In this document: piece after piece, positions 7,836 to 15,116 of the stretch
How the letters are laid out: each line of letters starts with the position of its first letter
Position numbering within the stretch: position 1 is the first letter of the stretch
NCBI GenBank assembly: GCA_958354105.1
Contig: CATWVA010000022.1
Coordinates: 1 to 30,169, forward strand
Source of the DNA: an uncultured Collinsella sp.
GTDB lineage: Bacteria; Actinomycetota; Coriobacteriia; Coriobacteriales; Coriobacteriaceae
Length of the DNA: 30,169 bases
Direction of reading: 5' to 3'
Position numbers and translations under genes: made by a program
The notes under the pieces: generated by a model
What the model was told of the DNA's origin: nothing
Database searches by the model: none
Seen by the model: only the letters and a program-made list of their open reading frames with translations

Positions 7836-8801
7836 CTAAAAATACTCGTCGAGGAAGTTGTCGACTGTGTTCCAGTAGAGCTCTGGGTCAACTTGCGCAC
7901 TCTTGGCGTGGGTGGCGCCATGGATGGTGAGCTTTTGTTTGACTTTGCTGGCGCACGCGTCGTAGTTTTGGTCGAGCATGCTGTACGGTACAAAGGTGTC
8001 CTGGTCGCCGTGGATAAACAGCATGGGAACTGTCGCGCGCTTGAGCTGTTCCACGCTGCTCGCCTTATGAAAGTCGTAGCCTGCGCGCACGTTGCACACT
8101 AAGTTTGCTACATCGAGCAAGGGAAAGCTGGGCAGGCCGAACACGTCCTTGAGCTGCAGAGAAAACTCGTCCCAAACACTCGTATAACCGCAGTCCTCGA
8201 TAATGCATTTCACGTTTGCGGGCAGAGATTCCCCCGCGACGTTCATGGCGGTTGCCGCACCCATCGACTCGCCAAAGACCAGGATGCGCGCCTCGGGGTC
8301 AGCCTGAACGATTCGCTCGATCCATGCGACGATGTCGAGGCGCTCGGGCCAGCCCATGCCGATATAGTCGCCGCCGGAGCGCTCGTGGGCGCGGGCGGCG
8401 GGTGCGAGTACGTTCATGCCGCGGTCGTGGAATCGCTTGACGTATCGGGCCATACCGATGGGCTCGTTGGTATATCCATGCAGGCAGACGGCGTAGTCGT
8501 GCGTGCTCTCCGGCGCAGCAAAATACCAGGCGGCAAGCTCGGTCCCGTCGCCCGCGGTGAGGCTGCTGCTCTCGCGGTTTTCCTTAAACCACGCCCGTGC
8601 CTCGCCCTCCTCGGCGTCAATCTGCTCGCCCTTTTCGGCGTCCTTGCTGCCCTGCATCATCTTCATGGTGTAGGGCGCTTGGGGATTCAGGGCAAAGTCG
8701 AACAAGAAGTTGCCGGCAAACCCCAGCAGCGCGACAACGAGCACCAGCGCAACGACGCCGGCTATCTTGAGCTTTCGATGGGAACGTGCGTTTTGAGACA
8801 T
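7836..8801 (-). CDS. Membrane-anchored alpha/beta hydrolase
   Basis: A 321-residue protein with a basic N terminus and one hydrophobic anchor (about residues 12-35), leaving the catalytic domain outside the membrane. The hydrolase fold shows an oxyanion-hole HGY (108-110), nucleophile elbow GESMG with Ser179, acid Asp268 in HGDQD and His298 in GATHAKS, so the triad is complete. The shape and length fit the YqkD/BEM46-like family of serine esterases or peptidases, whose natural substrates are mostly unknown. AGGAAAG lies just upstream of the ATG at 8801, and a strong promoter at 8851-8879 reads into it. It converges on the DUF362 gene and diverges from the hemolysin III gene. Confidence 0.9.
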   Translation of the reverse strand: MSQNARSHRKLKIAGVVALVLVVALLGFAGNFLFDFALNPQAPYTMKMMQGSKDAEKGEQIDAEEGEARAWFKENRESSSLTAGDGTELAAWYFAAPESTHDYAVCLHGYTNEPIGMARYVKRFHDRGMNVLAPAARAHERSGGDYIGMGWPERLDIVAWIERIVQADPEARILVFGESMGAATAMNVAGESLPANVKCIIEDCGYTSVWDEFSLQLKDVFGLPSFPLLDVANLVCNVRAGYDFHKASSVEQLKRATVPMLFIHGDQDTFVPYSMLDQNYDACASKVKQKLTIHGATHAKSAQVDPELYWNTVDNFLDEYF

Positions 8802-8850
8802 AAGAAGCTTTCCTATAAGATGTTAATACATCAACATTTAATGCAAGCGC

Positions 8851-8879
8851 ATTATGGACGTTCGCCGTTGATGCGTCAA
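8851..8879 (-). promoter_or_regulatory. Promoter of the alpha/beta hydrolase gene, with palindrome on the -35
   Basis: On the minus strand TTGACG (8874-8879) and CATAAT (8851-8856) are spaced exactly 17 bp apart, giving a leader of about 40 bases. The -35 lies inside a perfect palindrome, GTTGATGCGTCAAC (8867-8880). A second palindrome, AATGCAAGCGCATT (8840-8853), overlaps the -10. Both could be repressor sites. Confidence 0.65.
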
Positions 8880-8922
8880 CAGACAAAGAATGGGTAAACA
8901 AAGGGTCACGTATGGTGCAAAT

Positions 8923-8952
8923 TTCGCACGTACCTAGACGCTTTGATATAGT
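8923..8952 (+). promoter_or_regulatory. Probable promoter of the hemolysin III family gene
   Basis: TATAGT (8947-8952) matches the -10 consensus at five of six positions. TTCGCA (8923-8928) is a weak -35 at 18 bp. The pair lies 35 bases upstream of the start codon at 8988. Confidence 0.4.
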
Positions 8953-8987
8953 GTTGAGAACTCTTTACGTTGGAGGATGTAACCGGC

Positions 8988-9671
8988 ATGTCCGATTCGA
9001 GCGACAGTTCTAAGCCGCGACCCAAGACCGCGGCCGTTCCACACTACACGGTGGGCGAGGAGATCATGAACTCCGTCACCCATGGTGTCGGCTGCCTGCT
9101 GGGTATCGCGGGCCTGGTGCTCCTGATCGTATTCGCCGCCCTGCGCGGCGGAGGCCCGGCCCACATGGCCGCGGCAATTGTCTATGGCGTCAGCATTATC
9201 CTCGAATACCTAGCCTCCACGCTCTACCACGCGATTCAGCCCGCGCGCGCCAAGCGCGTGTTTCGCATCATCGACCACAGCTGCATCTACCTGCTCATAG
9301 CCGGCAGCTATACGCCGTTTTGCCTCATCACGCTCGCAAACGACGGCGGCGCTGTGCTGTTCTTTGCCGTATGGGCCATCGCCATTATCGGCATCGCCCT
9401 CGAGTGCTTTATGCGCGAGCGTCAACCGCACTGGGTAAGCGGCCTGGTCTACCTGCTGATGGGCTGGCTCGTTGTCTTTAAGCTGCCCGAACTTGTGGCG
9501 CTGCTCAACCCCGTGGCACTTGCCCTGCTCGCCGTCGGCGGCGTGTGCTACACCGCGGGCGTGCCGTTCTATATCGCCAAAAACGTGCGCTATCTGCACA
9601 GCGTGTTTCACCTGTGGGTGCTCGCCGGCAGCATCTTCCAGTTCATGGCGGTGATCCTCTTCGTAATCTAG
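8988..9671 (+). CDS. Hemolysin III family (PAQR-like) membrane protein
   Basis: A 227-residue integral membrane protein with seven predicted helices after a short polar N terminus. Family hallmarks are visible: EEIMNSVTHGVG before helix 1, the STLYH histidine motif, the DHSCIYLLIAGSYTPF block, and a C-terminal HSVFH histidine pair. In this superfamily these residues bind a metal and resemble a ceramidase-type site. The bacterial proteins are named for haemolysis but their real activity is uncertain. The ATG at 8988 follows GGAGG (8972-8976) by 11 bases; an in-frame TTG at 8970 would overlap that site and was rejected. It lies divergent from the hydrolase gene and 108 bases before the CNNM/CorC-type gene. 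Confidence 0.9.
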   Translation: MSDSSDSSKPRPKTAAVPHYTVGEEIMNSVTHGVGCLLGIAGLVLLIVFAALRGGGPAHMAAAIVYGVSIILEYLASTLYHAIQPARAKRVFRIIDHSCIYLLIAGSYTPFCLITLANDGGAVLFFAVWAIAIIGIALECFMRERQPHWVSGLVYLLMGWLVVFKLPELVALLNPVALALLAVGGVCYTAGVPFYIAKNVRYLHSVFHLWVLAGSIFQFMAVILFVI

Positions 9672-9779
9672 CGACCACGCCAGCGCCCGTGCCCCCGCTC
9701 GGTCGCCAGTGCAATTGCCGTATCCGCCGTCAACGTTTTAATCCGACGTCCCGAATCTTGGAGGTTCGAGAAACTCCCG

Positions 9780-11153
9780 ATGGACATAACCATCTCCCTT
9801 ATCACCACCCTCGTTTTGACCCTCATCAACGGCTACTTCTCTATGTCCGAGATGGCGCTCACCACGGCCAAACGCGCCGTGTTGGAGCACGAGGCCGAGG
9901 AAGGCGACAAGCGCGCCGAGCACGCCATTAAGCTGGCTGCCGACTCCGACCAGCTGCTCGCCACCATCCAGGTCGCCATTACGCTCGTGGGCTTCGCCTC
10001 GTCCGCCGTCGCCTCGACGAGTCTGTCCGACCCGCTCGCCACGTGGCTCATGAGCTTTGGCATCGCGCCGCTCTCCGCCATCGCGCGCGGCCTGGCGCCG
10101 GTCATCATTACCGTCGCGGTCGCCTTCGTATCCATCGTGATCGGCGAGCTCGTCCCCAAGCGCATCGGCCTGGCCAATGCCGAGGGCGTGTCCAAGCAGG
10201 TCGTGGGCCCGCTTTCCGTGTTCCAAAAGATCGCCCGTCCGCTCGTGTGGCTGACTGGCGCTTGCTCCGATGGCCTGGCCCGCATCCTGCGCATCAAGAG
10301 TGCCGACGACCGCCAGAACGTCTCGGAAGAAGAGATCAAGTACATGGTCTCGGAGCAGGACGACCTGCTCGACGAGGAAAAGCGCATGATCCACGAGATC
10401 TTCGACCTGGGCGACACCGTTGCCCGCGAGGTCATGGTGCCGCGCGTGGACACCACCATGTGCGAGGACGACGAGACGGTCGCCGACGTGCTGTCCACCA
10501 TGCGCCAGACCGGCTTTAGCCGCATCCCCGTCTATCACGAGGATCCCGACAACGTCGCCGGCATTGCGCACATCAAGGACCTGATTCAGCCCGCGCTCGA
10601 CGGCAAGGGCGACCAGCCCATCGCCGGTTTTTTGCGCGACGCCACCTTTGTGCCCGACACCAAGGACATCCTGCCGCTGCTGTCCGAGATGCAGACCTCT
10701 CACGACCAGATCGTGGTGGTCGTGGACGAGTACGGCGGCACGGCCGGCATTATCACCATCGAGGACATCGTCGAGGAGATCGTCGGCGAGATCGAGGACG
10801 AGTTCGACCCCGACAACAAGTATCTCACGCGCCTTTCGCGCCGCGAGTGGCTCGTTGATGGGCGTTTTTCGTGCGATGACGCGATTGAGCTTGGTTGGCC
10901 GCTCGAGGAAAGCGATGATTATGAAACCATCGCCGGCTGGATTTTGGAGCTTTGCGACTCGGTGCCCGACATCGGAGAGGTGTTTGAGGTTGCAGGGTAC
11001 AAGTTCAAGGTGCAGTCGATGCGTGGCCAGCGCATCTCGCTCATTCGCGTGATCGCTCCGGCCGAAACCGATAAGAAGGATTCCGAGTCTTCGGTAGACG
11101 AGCCGACGACGTCGGGTGCGGGTTCTGCGAATCCGCACGACGGCGACGAGTAG
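9780..11153 (+). CDS. CNNM/CorC-type transporter-like protein (DUF21, two CBS, CorC_HlyC)
   Basis: A 457-residue protein of the 'hemolysin C / CNNM' family. The N-terminal DUF21 membrane domain (about residues 1-180) has three to four helices. A paired CBS domain follows (about 205-335, with the EVMVPRVD entry motif and DEYGGTAGIITIEDI in the second CBS). A CorC_HlyC domain (about 345-430) is followed by an acidic Ser-rich tail. Relatives bind Mg-ATP through the CBS pair and are linked to magnesium or cobalt efflux; transport by this one is inferred. GGAGG at 9760-9764 lies 15 bases before the ATG, unusually far. A short inverted repeat between them (GAGGTT...AAACTC) could shorten that distance. 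The next gene starts 24 bases after the stop. Confidence 0.93.
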   Translation: MDITISLITTLVLTLINGYFSMSEMALTTAKRAVLEHEAEEGDKRAEHAIKLAADSDQLLATIQVAITLVGFASSAVASTSLSDPLATWLMSFGIAPLSAIARGLAPVIITVAVAFVSIVIGELVPKRIGLANAEGVSKQVVGPLSVFQKIARPLVWLTGACSDGLARILRIKSADDRQNVSEEEIKYMVSEQDDLLDEEKRMIHEIFDLGDTVAREVMVPRVDTTMCEDDETVADVLSTMRQTGFSRIPVYHEDPDNVAGIAHIKDLIQPALDGKGDQPIAGFLRDATFVPDTKDILPLLSEMQTSHDQIVVVVDEYGGTAGIITIEDIVEEIVGEIEDEFDPDNKYLTRLSRREWLVDGRFSCDDAIELGWPLEESDDYETIAGWILELCDSVPDIGEVFEVAGYKFKVQSMRGQRISLIRVIAPAETDKKDSESSVDEPTTSGAGSANPHDGDE

Positions 11154-11177
11154 GACAAGGAAGAGTAGGGGAGAGTT

Positions 11178-12011
11178 ATGGCAGGCCTGTTCAACATCCT
11201 TAAGGTCACCGTCAGCGAGGACAAGATCTGCGCGCATGTGCTGGTGAACCCCGGCATGCCGCTCATGACCTCGGAGGATATCGAGGCCACGGCGCGCGTG
11301 TATTACCTGGTGCCGGCGATTGCCAAGCACCTGTGCCTGGGTGATTCCGGTCGCGAGTTCCAGGACTGCATGGGCCAGACCGAGCTTTGCCATCTGCTTG
11401 AGCATGTGACGGTCGAGCTCATGAACGAGACCGGGCTTGCCGGCAGCATCTCGTGCGGCCGCACGCGCGTAAGCGAGCACGACGAGCGCGTCTTTGAGGT
11501 TGAGCTTTCGTGCCCCGACGACGCGCTGGCCATCGGCGCGCTGTCTTCGGCCACCTTTATGATGGACTGGGCGTACCTGCACGCCGACCAGCCTGCCCCC
11601 GACGTGGAAGGCACGGTCGCGGGCCTGCGCAACCTGGTGCTGGGCATGCGTGCCGAGGCCGAGGGCAAGGATCCTCACGAGGCCGTCGCCGCTGCGAACG
11701 GCGAAGATGCTGCCGAGGACGAGGGCGCTGACGAGGGCGATGTGCCGGTCGACGCCGAGCCCGTTGCCGATGCGACCGCCGAGCCCGTTCCCGCCGAGCC
11801 CCAGGGCGTCCCCAACTTTGACGACGAGCCCCAGGTGGCGATTGATACCGAGGGCGCGGTTGCCGAGAACCACGAGGCCTCCGCTGCCGTCTTTGGCGGT
11901 GCTGCGACGGTTCCGGCAGGACCTGCGCATGAGGGCGGCCTGCCGCTCGTGGACGGCGCCGGCGAGGACCCGGGTGCCACGGTGGCCATGCCGGCTATGC
12001 CTCAGGAGTAG
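11178..12011 (+). CDS. Stand-alone protein resembling the cyanophycin synthetase N domain, with HxxEH motif
   Basis: A 277-residue protein without signal peptide or helix anchor. Residues 1-160 form a compact domain. The remaining ~115 residues are an acidic Ala/Pro/Glu-rich tail that looks disordered. The diagnostic stretch is HLLEHVTVEL (72-81) followed by SCGRTR (92-97) and FEVEL. From memory this pattern matches the N-terminal domain of cyanophycin synthetase (HLxEHxxxELQ ... GFGRTR). The ATP-grasp and Mur-ligase-like domains of that enzyme are absent. HxxEH (His72, Glu75, His76) with Glu80 is also the zinc-site pattern of inverted zincins, so a metallo-hydrolase is possible. GGGGAG precedes the ATG at 11178. 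The 24-base gap suggests an operon with the CBS gene. Function unknown. Confidence 0.75.
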   Translation: MAGLFNILKVTVSEDKICAHVLVNPGMPLMTSEDIEATARVYYLVPAIAKHLCLGDSGREFQDCMGQTELCHLLEHVTVELMNETGLAGSISCGRTRVSEHDERVFEVELSCPDDALAIGALSSATFMMDWAYLHADQPAPDVEGTVAGLRNLVLGMRAEAEGKDPHEAVAAANGEDAAEDEGADEGDVPVDAEPVADATAEPVPAEPQGVPNFDDEPQVAIDTEGAVAENHEASAAVFGGAATVPAGPAHEGGLPLVDGAGEDPGATVAMPAMPQE

Positions 12012-12090
12012 GCCTACGCGTTTATCACCATCACGTACCTGCGCCTTTGCCGTACGCAGATGAGCGGAGCGGCAAGTGATGCGCTGCGGG

Positions 12091-12096
12091 TATAAT
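12091..12096 (+). promoter_or_regulatory. -10 element upstream of the YtxH gene
   Basis: A perfect TATAAT lies 51 bases before the ATG at 12148. No convincing -35 is seen at 16-18 bp upstream, so it may need an activator or be weak. Confidence 0.45.
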
Positions 12097-12114
12097 GGAC
12101 AGCATTCAAACGGT

Positions 12115-12130
12115 GGGCACCGACGTGCCC
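12115..12130 (+). other. Leader hairpin just before the YtxH ribosome-binding site
   Basis: GGGCAC pairs perfectly with GTGCCC around the loop CGAC, ending two bases before AGGAGAGG (12133-12140). It could stabilise the transcript or modulate initiation. Confidence 0.5.
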
Positions 12131-12147
12131 GCAGGAGAGGAATGATC

Positions 12148-12537
12148 ATGGGTAAGACTTTCAGCTTTGTCTCCGGCGCACTTTTTGGTGCCGCTGCCGG
12201 CGCTATTGTCGGCGTTGCTCTGGCCCCGCGCTCGGGCGCCGAGACCCGCGCCATGGCTGCCGATATCGCCAACGACGCCTGGGACAATATGCGCGACACC
12301 TACGAGCACAGCGCCGAGGAGGCCCGTGCTGCGGTGAATGACTTTGGCCCGATGGTCGACGCCAAGACCGACGACCTGCGCGCCAAGGTCGACCTGGCCC
12401 GCGAGCGCATGGACCAGCTGCGCGAGCAGCTCAACGACGCCATTTCGGGCGGCAACGTGACGCCTGCCGCCGACGTCGTGGTCGAGAACGCCGTCGAGGC
12501 TGATACCGAGGCTGCGGAGCCCTCGACCGAGGCATAA
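12148..12537 (+). CDS. YtxH domain protein
   Basis: A small protein of 129 residues. A glycine/alanine-rich hydrophobic segment near the N terminus (about 8-26, with GALFGAAAGAIVGVALAP) is followed by RSGAETR and a long charged helix (about 30-95), then an acidic Ala/Glu/Thr tail. This is the YtxH/gas-vesicle-protein-like layout, a membrane-associated helical protein often linked to general stress but without known activity. ATG 12148 was chosen for its 7-base distance from AGGAGAGG; ATG 12142, two codons upstream, is also possible. Its stop overlaps the next start as TAATG, so it is coupled to the PRC-barrel gene. Confidence 0.85.
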   Translation: MGKTFSFVSGALFGAAAGAIVGVALAPRSGAETRAMAADIANDAWDNMRDTYEHSAEEARAAVNDFGPMVDAKTDDLRAKVDLARERMDQLREQLNDAISGGNVTPAADVVVENAVEADTEAAEPSTEA

Positions 12538-13292
12538 TGCGCGCCGGGGATTTTGTCGGCGCCAAGATCTATCGCAAGCCTACCGAAGACAAGCGCACCA
12601 AAAAGGACGGCACACCGCGCAGCCCTAAAAAGCTCGGAAAGATTCACTTTCCGGTCTTTACCCCGGGCGGCACGCGCGTGGTGGGCTTTATGGTCCGCCA
12701 GTCCGATATCGCGGGTATGATCGAGCGCCCCGACCGCTTTGTGGCGCTCGATGCCATCGGCGTCTATGAGGGTGCCGTCGCGGTCGACGACGTCAAGGGC
12801 ACCTACGATGCCGCCGCGGCCAAGCGCCTCGATATCAACCTAGACGATTGCATCATCTGGGTTGGTATGGACGTGCGCACGGAATCGGGCGATGTCGTGG
12901 GCTACTGCTCGGACGTTGAGTTCAAGCCACGCTCGGGCATCGTACAGGCATTCTATGTGACCGCCGGTGCCGCTTCGAGCGTGCTGGTGGGCGACACGCA
13001 GGTGCCGCCGACGATGCTGCGCGGCTACGAGAACGGCGCGATGGTCGTCTCGGACGAGGTCAAGTCGCTCGGGTATTCGGGCGGTGCGGCTGCCAAGGCC
13101 GCCGAGGCCAGCGTCGTGGTGGGCGATAAGGTCAAAAAGGGCGCCAAGGTGCTCGACGACAAGGGGTCGGTTGCCGTGGACAAGGGCAGTCGCGCACTGG
13201 GCAAGCAGCTCGGCAAGACGCGCGGCATGTTCAAGGCCTTTAAGGACGAATACCAAAAGGCGAGCGGAGGCTCGTCAAAAGCTACAAAATAG
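12537..13292 (+). CDS. PRC-barrel domain protein
   Basis: A 251-residue soluble protein with a basic N terminus (many Lys in residues 10-35). A PRC-barrel-like beta domain spans about residues 35-170, visible as KLGKIHFPVF, then VGMDVRTESGDVVGYCSDVEF. A Lys/Ala/Gly-rich helical tail follows. PRC barrels are small beta-barrels found in photosynthetic reaction-centre H subunits and RimM, used mainly for protein or RNA contacts. The start codon overlaps the YtxH stop (TAATG) and has no ribosome-binding site of its own, so translation probably depends on re-initiation. The MgtE-like protein at 15100 also carries PRC-like repeats at its N terminus. No enzymatic motif is seen. Confidence 0.75.
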   Translation: MRAGDFVGAKIYRKPTEDKRTKKDGTPRSPKKLGKIHFPVFTPGGTRVVGFMVRQSDIAGMIERPDRFVALDAIGVYEGAVAVDDVKGTYDAAAAKRLDINLDDCIIWVGMDVRTESGDVVGYCSDVEFKPRSGIVQAFYVTAGAASSVLVGDTQVPPTMLRGYENGAMVVSDEVKSLGYSGGAAAKAAEASVVVGDKVKKGAKVLDDKGSVAVDKGSRALGKQLGKTRGMFKAFKDEYQKASGGSSKATK

Positions 13293-13313
13293 CGACGTAC
13301 CAAATGATGGGAG

Positions 13314-13350
13314 GCAAGCCGGAGACCTGTTGCTCCGGCTTGCTGTGTTT
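13314..13350 (+). terminator. Terminator after the PRC-barrel gene
   Basis: GCAAGCCGGAG (13314-13324) pairs perfectly with CTCCGGCTTGC (13333-13343) around an 8-base loop, followed by the T-rich TGTGTTTA. It closes the upstream operon; the next ATG is 21 bases downstream of the hairpin. Confidence 0.75.
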
Positions 13351-13364
13351 ATGGGGGAGGGCAT

Positions 13365-14771
13365 ATGCGCCAAAACGGATCCAACTTAAACGGGCGTTCG
13401 GGTACGCGTCCGACGGCGCGCCGCGATCTGGGGCAGCTGCCCAGCGGTCAGCGCAAGCGTCACCGTAAGCCCGGCGCGATGTACCTCAACCATAGCCGCG
13501 GCTTTAGCGATCGCAGCGCGCGCATCGGCAACAGCCGTACGCCCCGTCGTTCGTCTCGCCTGCCCTATGCGCTCATCGCCGTGGGTTGCGCACTCGTGCT
13601 GTTTATCGCTGCCGTCGTGGGCTACGTCAACCGCAGCGTGGACGTGGAACTCAACGGCCAGAAGACCGCGGTGCGCGTGGGCTCTACGCTGCAGAATCTC
13701 ATAGACGACCAGGAGTTGACTGACACCTACGACGCAGGCGACCTACTGGCCGTCGATGACAGCGTGCTCAAGCGCCATGGGGGCGAAAAGCTGTCGGTGA
13801 AGGTCGACGGCAAGCGCGTGAAGCAGGGCAAATGGGATAGCCGCGAACTTGAGGGCGGCGAGAAGGTGACGGTCAAGGATGGCCGTAACACCTACGAGAA
13901 GCACGAGATTCAGGCTACGGTTATCGAGCCCAAGCTCAAGGTCGAGGGCACGGGCGCCATAGAGTATGTGCAGACGTGGGGTGTCCAGGGCCGCTCCGAG
14001 GTGTGGGTTGGTGAGCAGTCGGGCAAGACGCAGGACCGCGGCGAGGTTGTGCCCGCCACCGATTGCGTCGTTGCGTGCGCCAGCGTGGCGCCCAAGGGCA
14101 ACAAAAAGTACGTGGCGCTGACGTTTGACGAGGGTCCGAGCGGCGCGACCAAGCAGATTTTGCAGGTACTCAAGGAAAAGGGCGTCACCGCGACGTTCTT
14201 CCTGTCGGGCGATGCGGCCGAGGCCTCGCCTGCTACGGCCAAGGCGATTGTCGATGCCGGGTGCGAAATCGGATCCAACAGCTACAGCGACGATTCGCTC
14301 AAGGGTCAGGACCGTGAGGCGGTACGCGAGCAGATCACGAAAGGCACCGATGCGATTAAGTCGGCGACCGGCGTGAAGACGATGCTGCTGCGTGCTCCCT
14401 ACGCTGCCTTTGACGAGCAAAACTGGATTGATGCGATGGACCTGGTCTCCGCCGTGGTCTCGTGGAATATCGACTCGGGCGACTGGCTGCTCAACGGTGC
14501 CGACGAGCAGGTCTCAACGGTGCTCGATTCGGTGACGCCGGGCAATATCGTGCTGTTCACCGATAGAGACGAATGCGCCGAGCAGACGCTCGAGGCGCTG
14601 CCGCAGATTATCGACGGCCTCATTGCCGACGGCTACAAGATCGTGACGCTCAGCGACCTGGTTAAGACGGACACGTCGCTGAGCAAAAAGCACACCTCGC
14701 TGACGAAGGTCACCATGCCCAAGGACGCCGTGTTCCCCCAACTTGCCGAGGACGATGACACCACAGAGTAG
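13365..14771 (+). CDS. Membrane-anchored polysaccharide deacetylase-like protein, probably catalytically dead
   Basis: A 468-residue protein with a basic cytoplasmic N terminus (1-66) and one helix (about 67-88). An extracellular region with DUF348/ubiquitin-like segments (about 92-200, VDVELNGQKTAVRVGSTLQ) precedes a NodB-fold domain (about 247-435). Active enzymes carry TFDDG, HxxxH, RxPY, DxxDW and LxHD. Here they read TFDEG (Asp255, Glu256), GSNSYSD with Asn305 and Asp309 in place of both metal histidines, RAPY (343-346), DSGDW (370-374) and LFTD with Thr399 in place of the catalytic His. The fold is kept but metal binding and acid catalysis look lost. A binding or scaffolding role at the cell wall is a plausible inference. 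GGGGGAGGG precedes the ATG at 13365. Confidence 0.85.
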   Translation: MRQNGSNLNGRSGTRPTARRDLGQLPSGQRKRHRKPGAMYLNHSRGFSDRSARIGNSRTPRRSSRLPYALIAVGCALVLFIAAVVGYVNRSVDVELNGQKTAVRVGSTLQNLIDDQELTDTYDAGDLLAVDDSVLKRHGGEKLSVKVDGKRVKQGKWDSRELEGGEKVTVKDGRNTYEKHEIQATVIEPKLKVEGTGAIEYVQTWGVQGRSEVWVGEQSGKTQDRGEVVPATDCVVACASVAPKGNKKYVALTFDEGPSGATKQILQVLKEKGVTATFFLSGDAAEASPATAKAIVDAGCEIGSNSYSDDSLKGQDREAVREQITKGTDAIKSATGVKTMLLRAPYAAFDEQNWIDAMDLVSAVVSWNIDSGDWLLNGADEQVSTVLDSVTPGNIVLFTDRDECAEQTLEALPQIIDGLIADGYKIVTLSDLVKTDTSLSKKHTSLTKVTMPKDAVFPQLAEDDDTTE

Positions 14772-14773
14772 TC

Positions 14774-14803
14774 ATTGGGTAGTCGTTTAAGAACGTCCCC
14801 AAT
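14774..14803 (-). repeat. Partial inverted copy of repeat A
   Basis: TAGTCGTTTAAGAACGTC followed by CCCAA (14780-14802) is the exact reverse complement of the first 23 bases of repeat A. It is framed by ATTGGG (14774-14779) and CCCAAT (14798-14803), giving its own hairpin. It starts two bases after the deacetylase-like stop codon and may end that transcript. Confidence 0.75.
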
Positions 14804-14882
14804 GGCTATGTCACGGATGCGTCAGCGTTTGGTATGCCTGCAATGTGCAGCGCATAAATTCGATGCCGCAGGGCGATGCTGA

Positions 14883-14891
14883 TGCTATAGT
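14883..14891 (+). promoter_or_regulatory. Extended -10 promoter for the mgtE-like operon
   Basis: TG, one base, then TATAGT (TGCTATAGT) forms an extended -10 element; no good -35 is seen, as is usual for this class. It would start a leader of about 200 bases before the TTG at 15100. Confidence 0.45.
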
Positions 14892-14918
14892 TACTGCGGT
14901 TAATGAGGGTCAAGAGAA

Positions 14919-15080
14919 AGGTTACAGGTGAAATCCAAACCTCGACCATACAGTCGATGACCCCATGCAGGTGCTTTTTGCGCATGCACGGGGTGTAAGC
15001 GTCGAGCGGCGTGCCGCCCGCGCATGCGTATACATATCCAGAAGCCCCCGGACGCCGCACGCGCGGCCGCGTCCGGAGGA
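14919..15080 (+). ncRNA. Structured 5' leader of the mgtE-like gene, candidate riboswitch
   Basis: Four stems can be drawn by eye. TCGAC/GTCGA closes a CATACA loop at about 14940. ACCCC...GGGGT encloses a long arm with TGCA/TGCA. GCGGC/GCCGC lies at 15006-15017. CCGGACGC (15048-15055) pairs with GCGTCCGG (15069-15076). The last stem ends on the GG of the GGAGG (15075-15079) that serves the ATG at 15084. CTCGAC near 14939 can alternatively pair with GTCGAG (15001-15006), giving two exclusive folds. The gene downstream carries magnesium-sensor domains, so a metal-responsive switch is a reasonable guess. Resemblance to the known M-box (AGGTGA near the 5' side) is too weak to name it. Apart from this and the repeat at 14774, the 328-base gap 14772-15099 holds nothing else. 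Confidence 0.45.
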
Positions 15081-15083
15081 ATA

Positions 15084-15116
15084 ATGATGGGGAGCACCAT
15101 TGAATTATCTGAGTGA
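15084..15116 (+). CDS. Possible 10-codon leader ORF overlapping the mgtE-like start
   Basis: ATGATGGGG... to TGA encodes MMGSTIELSE. It has its own GGAGG at 15075-15079, whose first bases close the last leader hairpin. It runs across the TTG start at 15100 in another frame and stops 16 bases inside the gene. It is a reason to doubt annotations that start mgtE at an ATG here, because both ATGs at 15084 and 15087 are out of frame. Whether it is translated is unknown. Confidence 0.35.
   Translation: MMGSTIELSE

Noticed and set aside
9738..12299. 853-codon open frame on the minus strand
   Set aside because: It is antisense to three well-supported genes, rich in Arg, Gly and His, and shows no domain; it is a by-product of the strong third-position GC bias.
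14919..15050. Naming the mgtE leader an M-box riboswitch
   Set aside because: Only general architecture and short stretches (AGGTGA, CATACA) agree with the M-box I remember; the conserved core could not be aligned, so it was left as a candidate structured leader.
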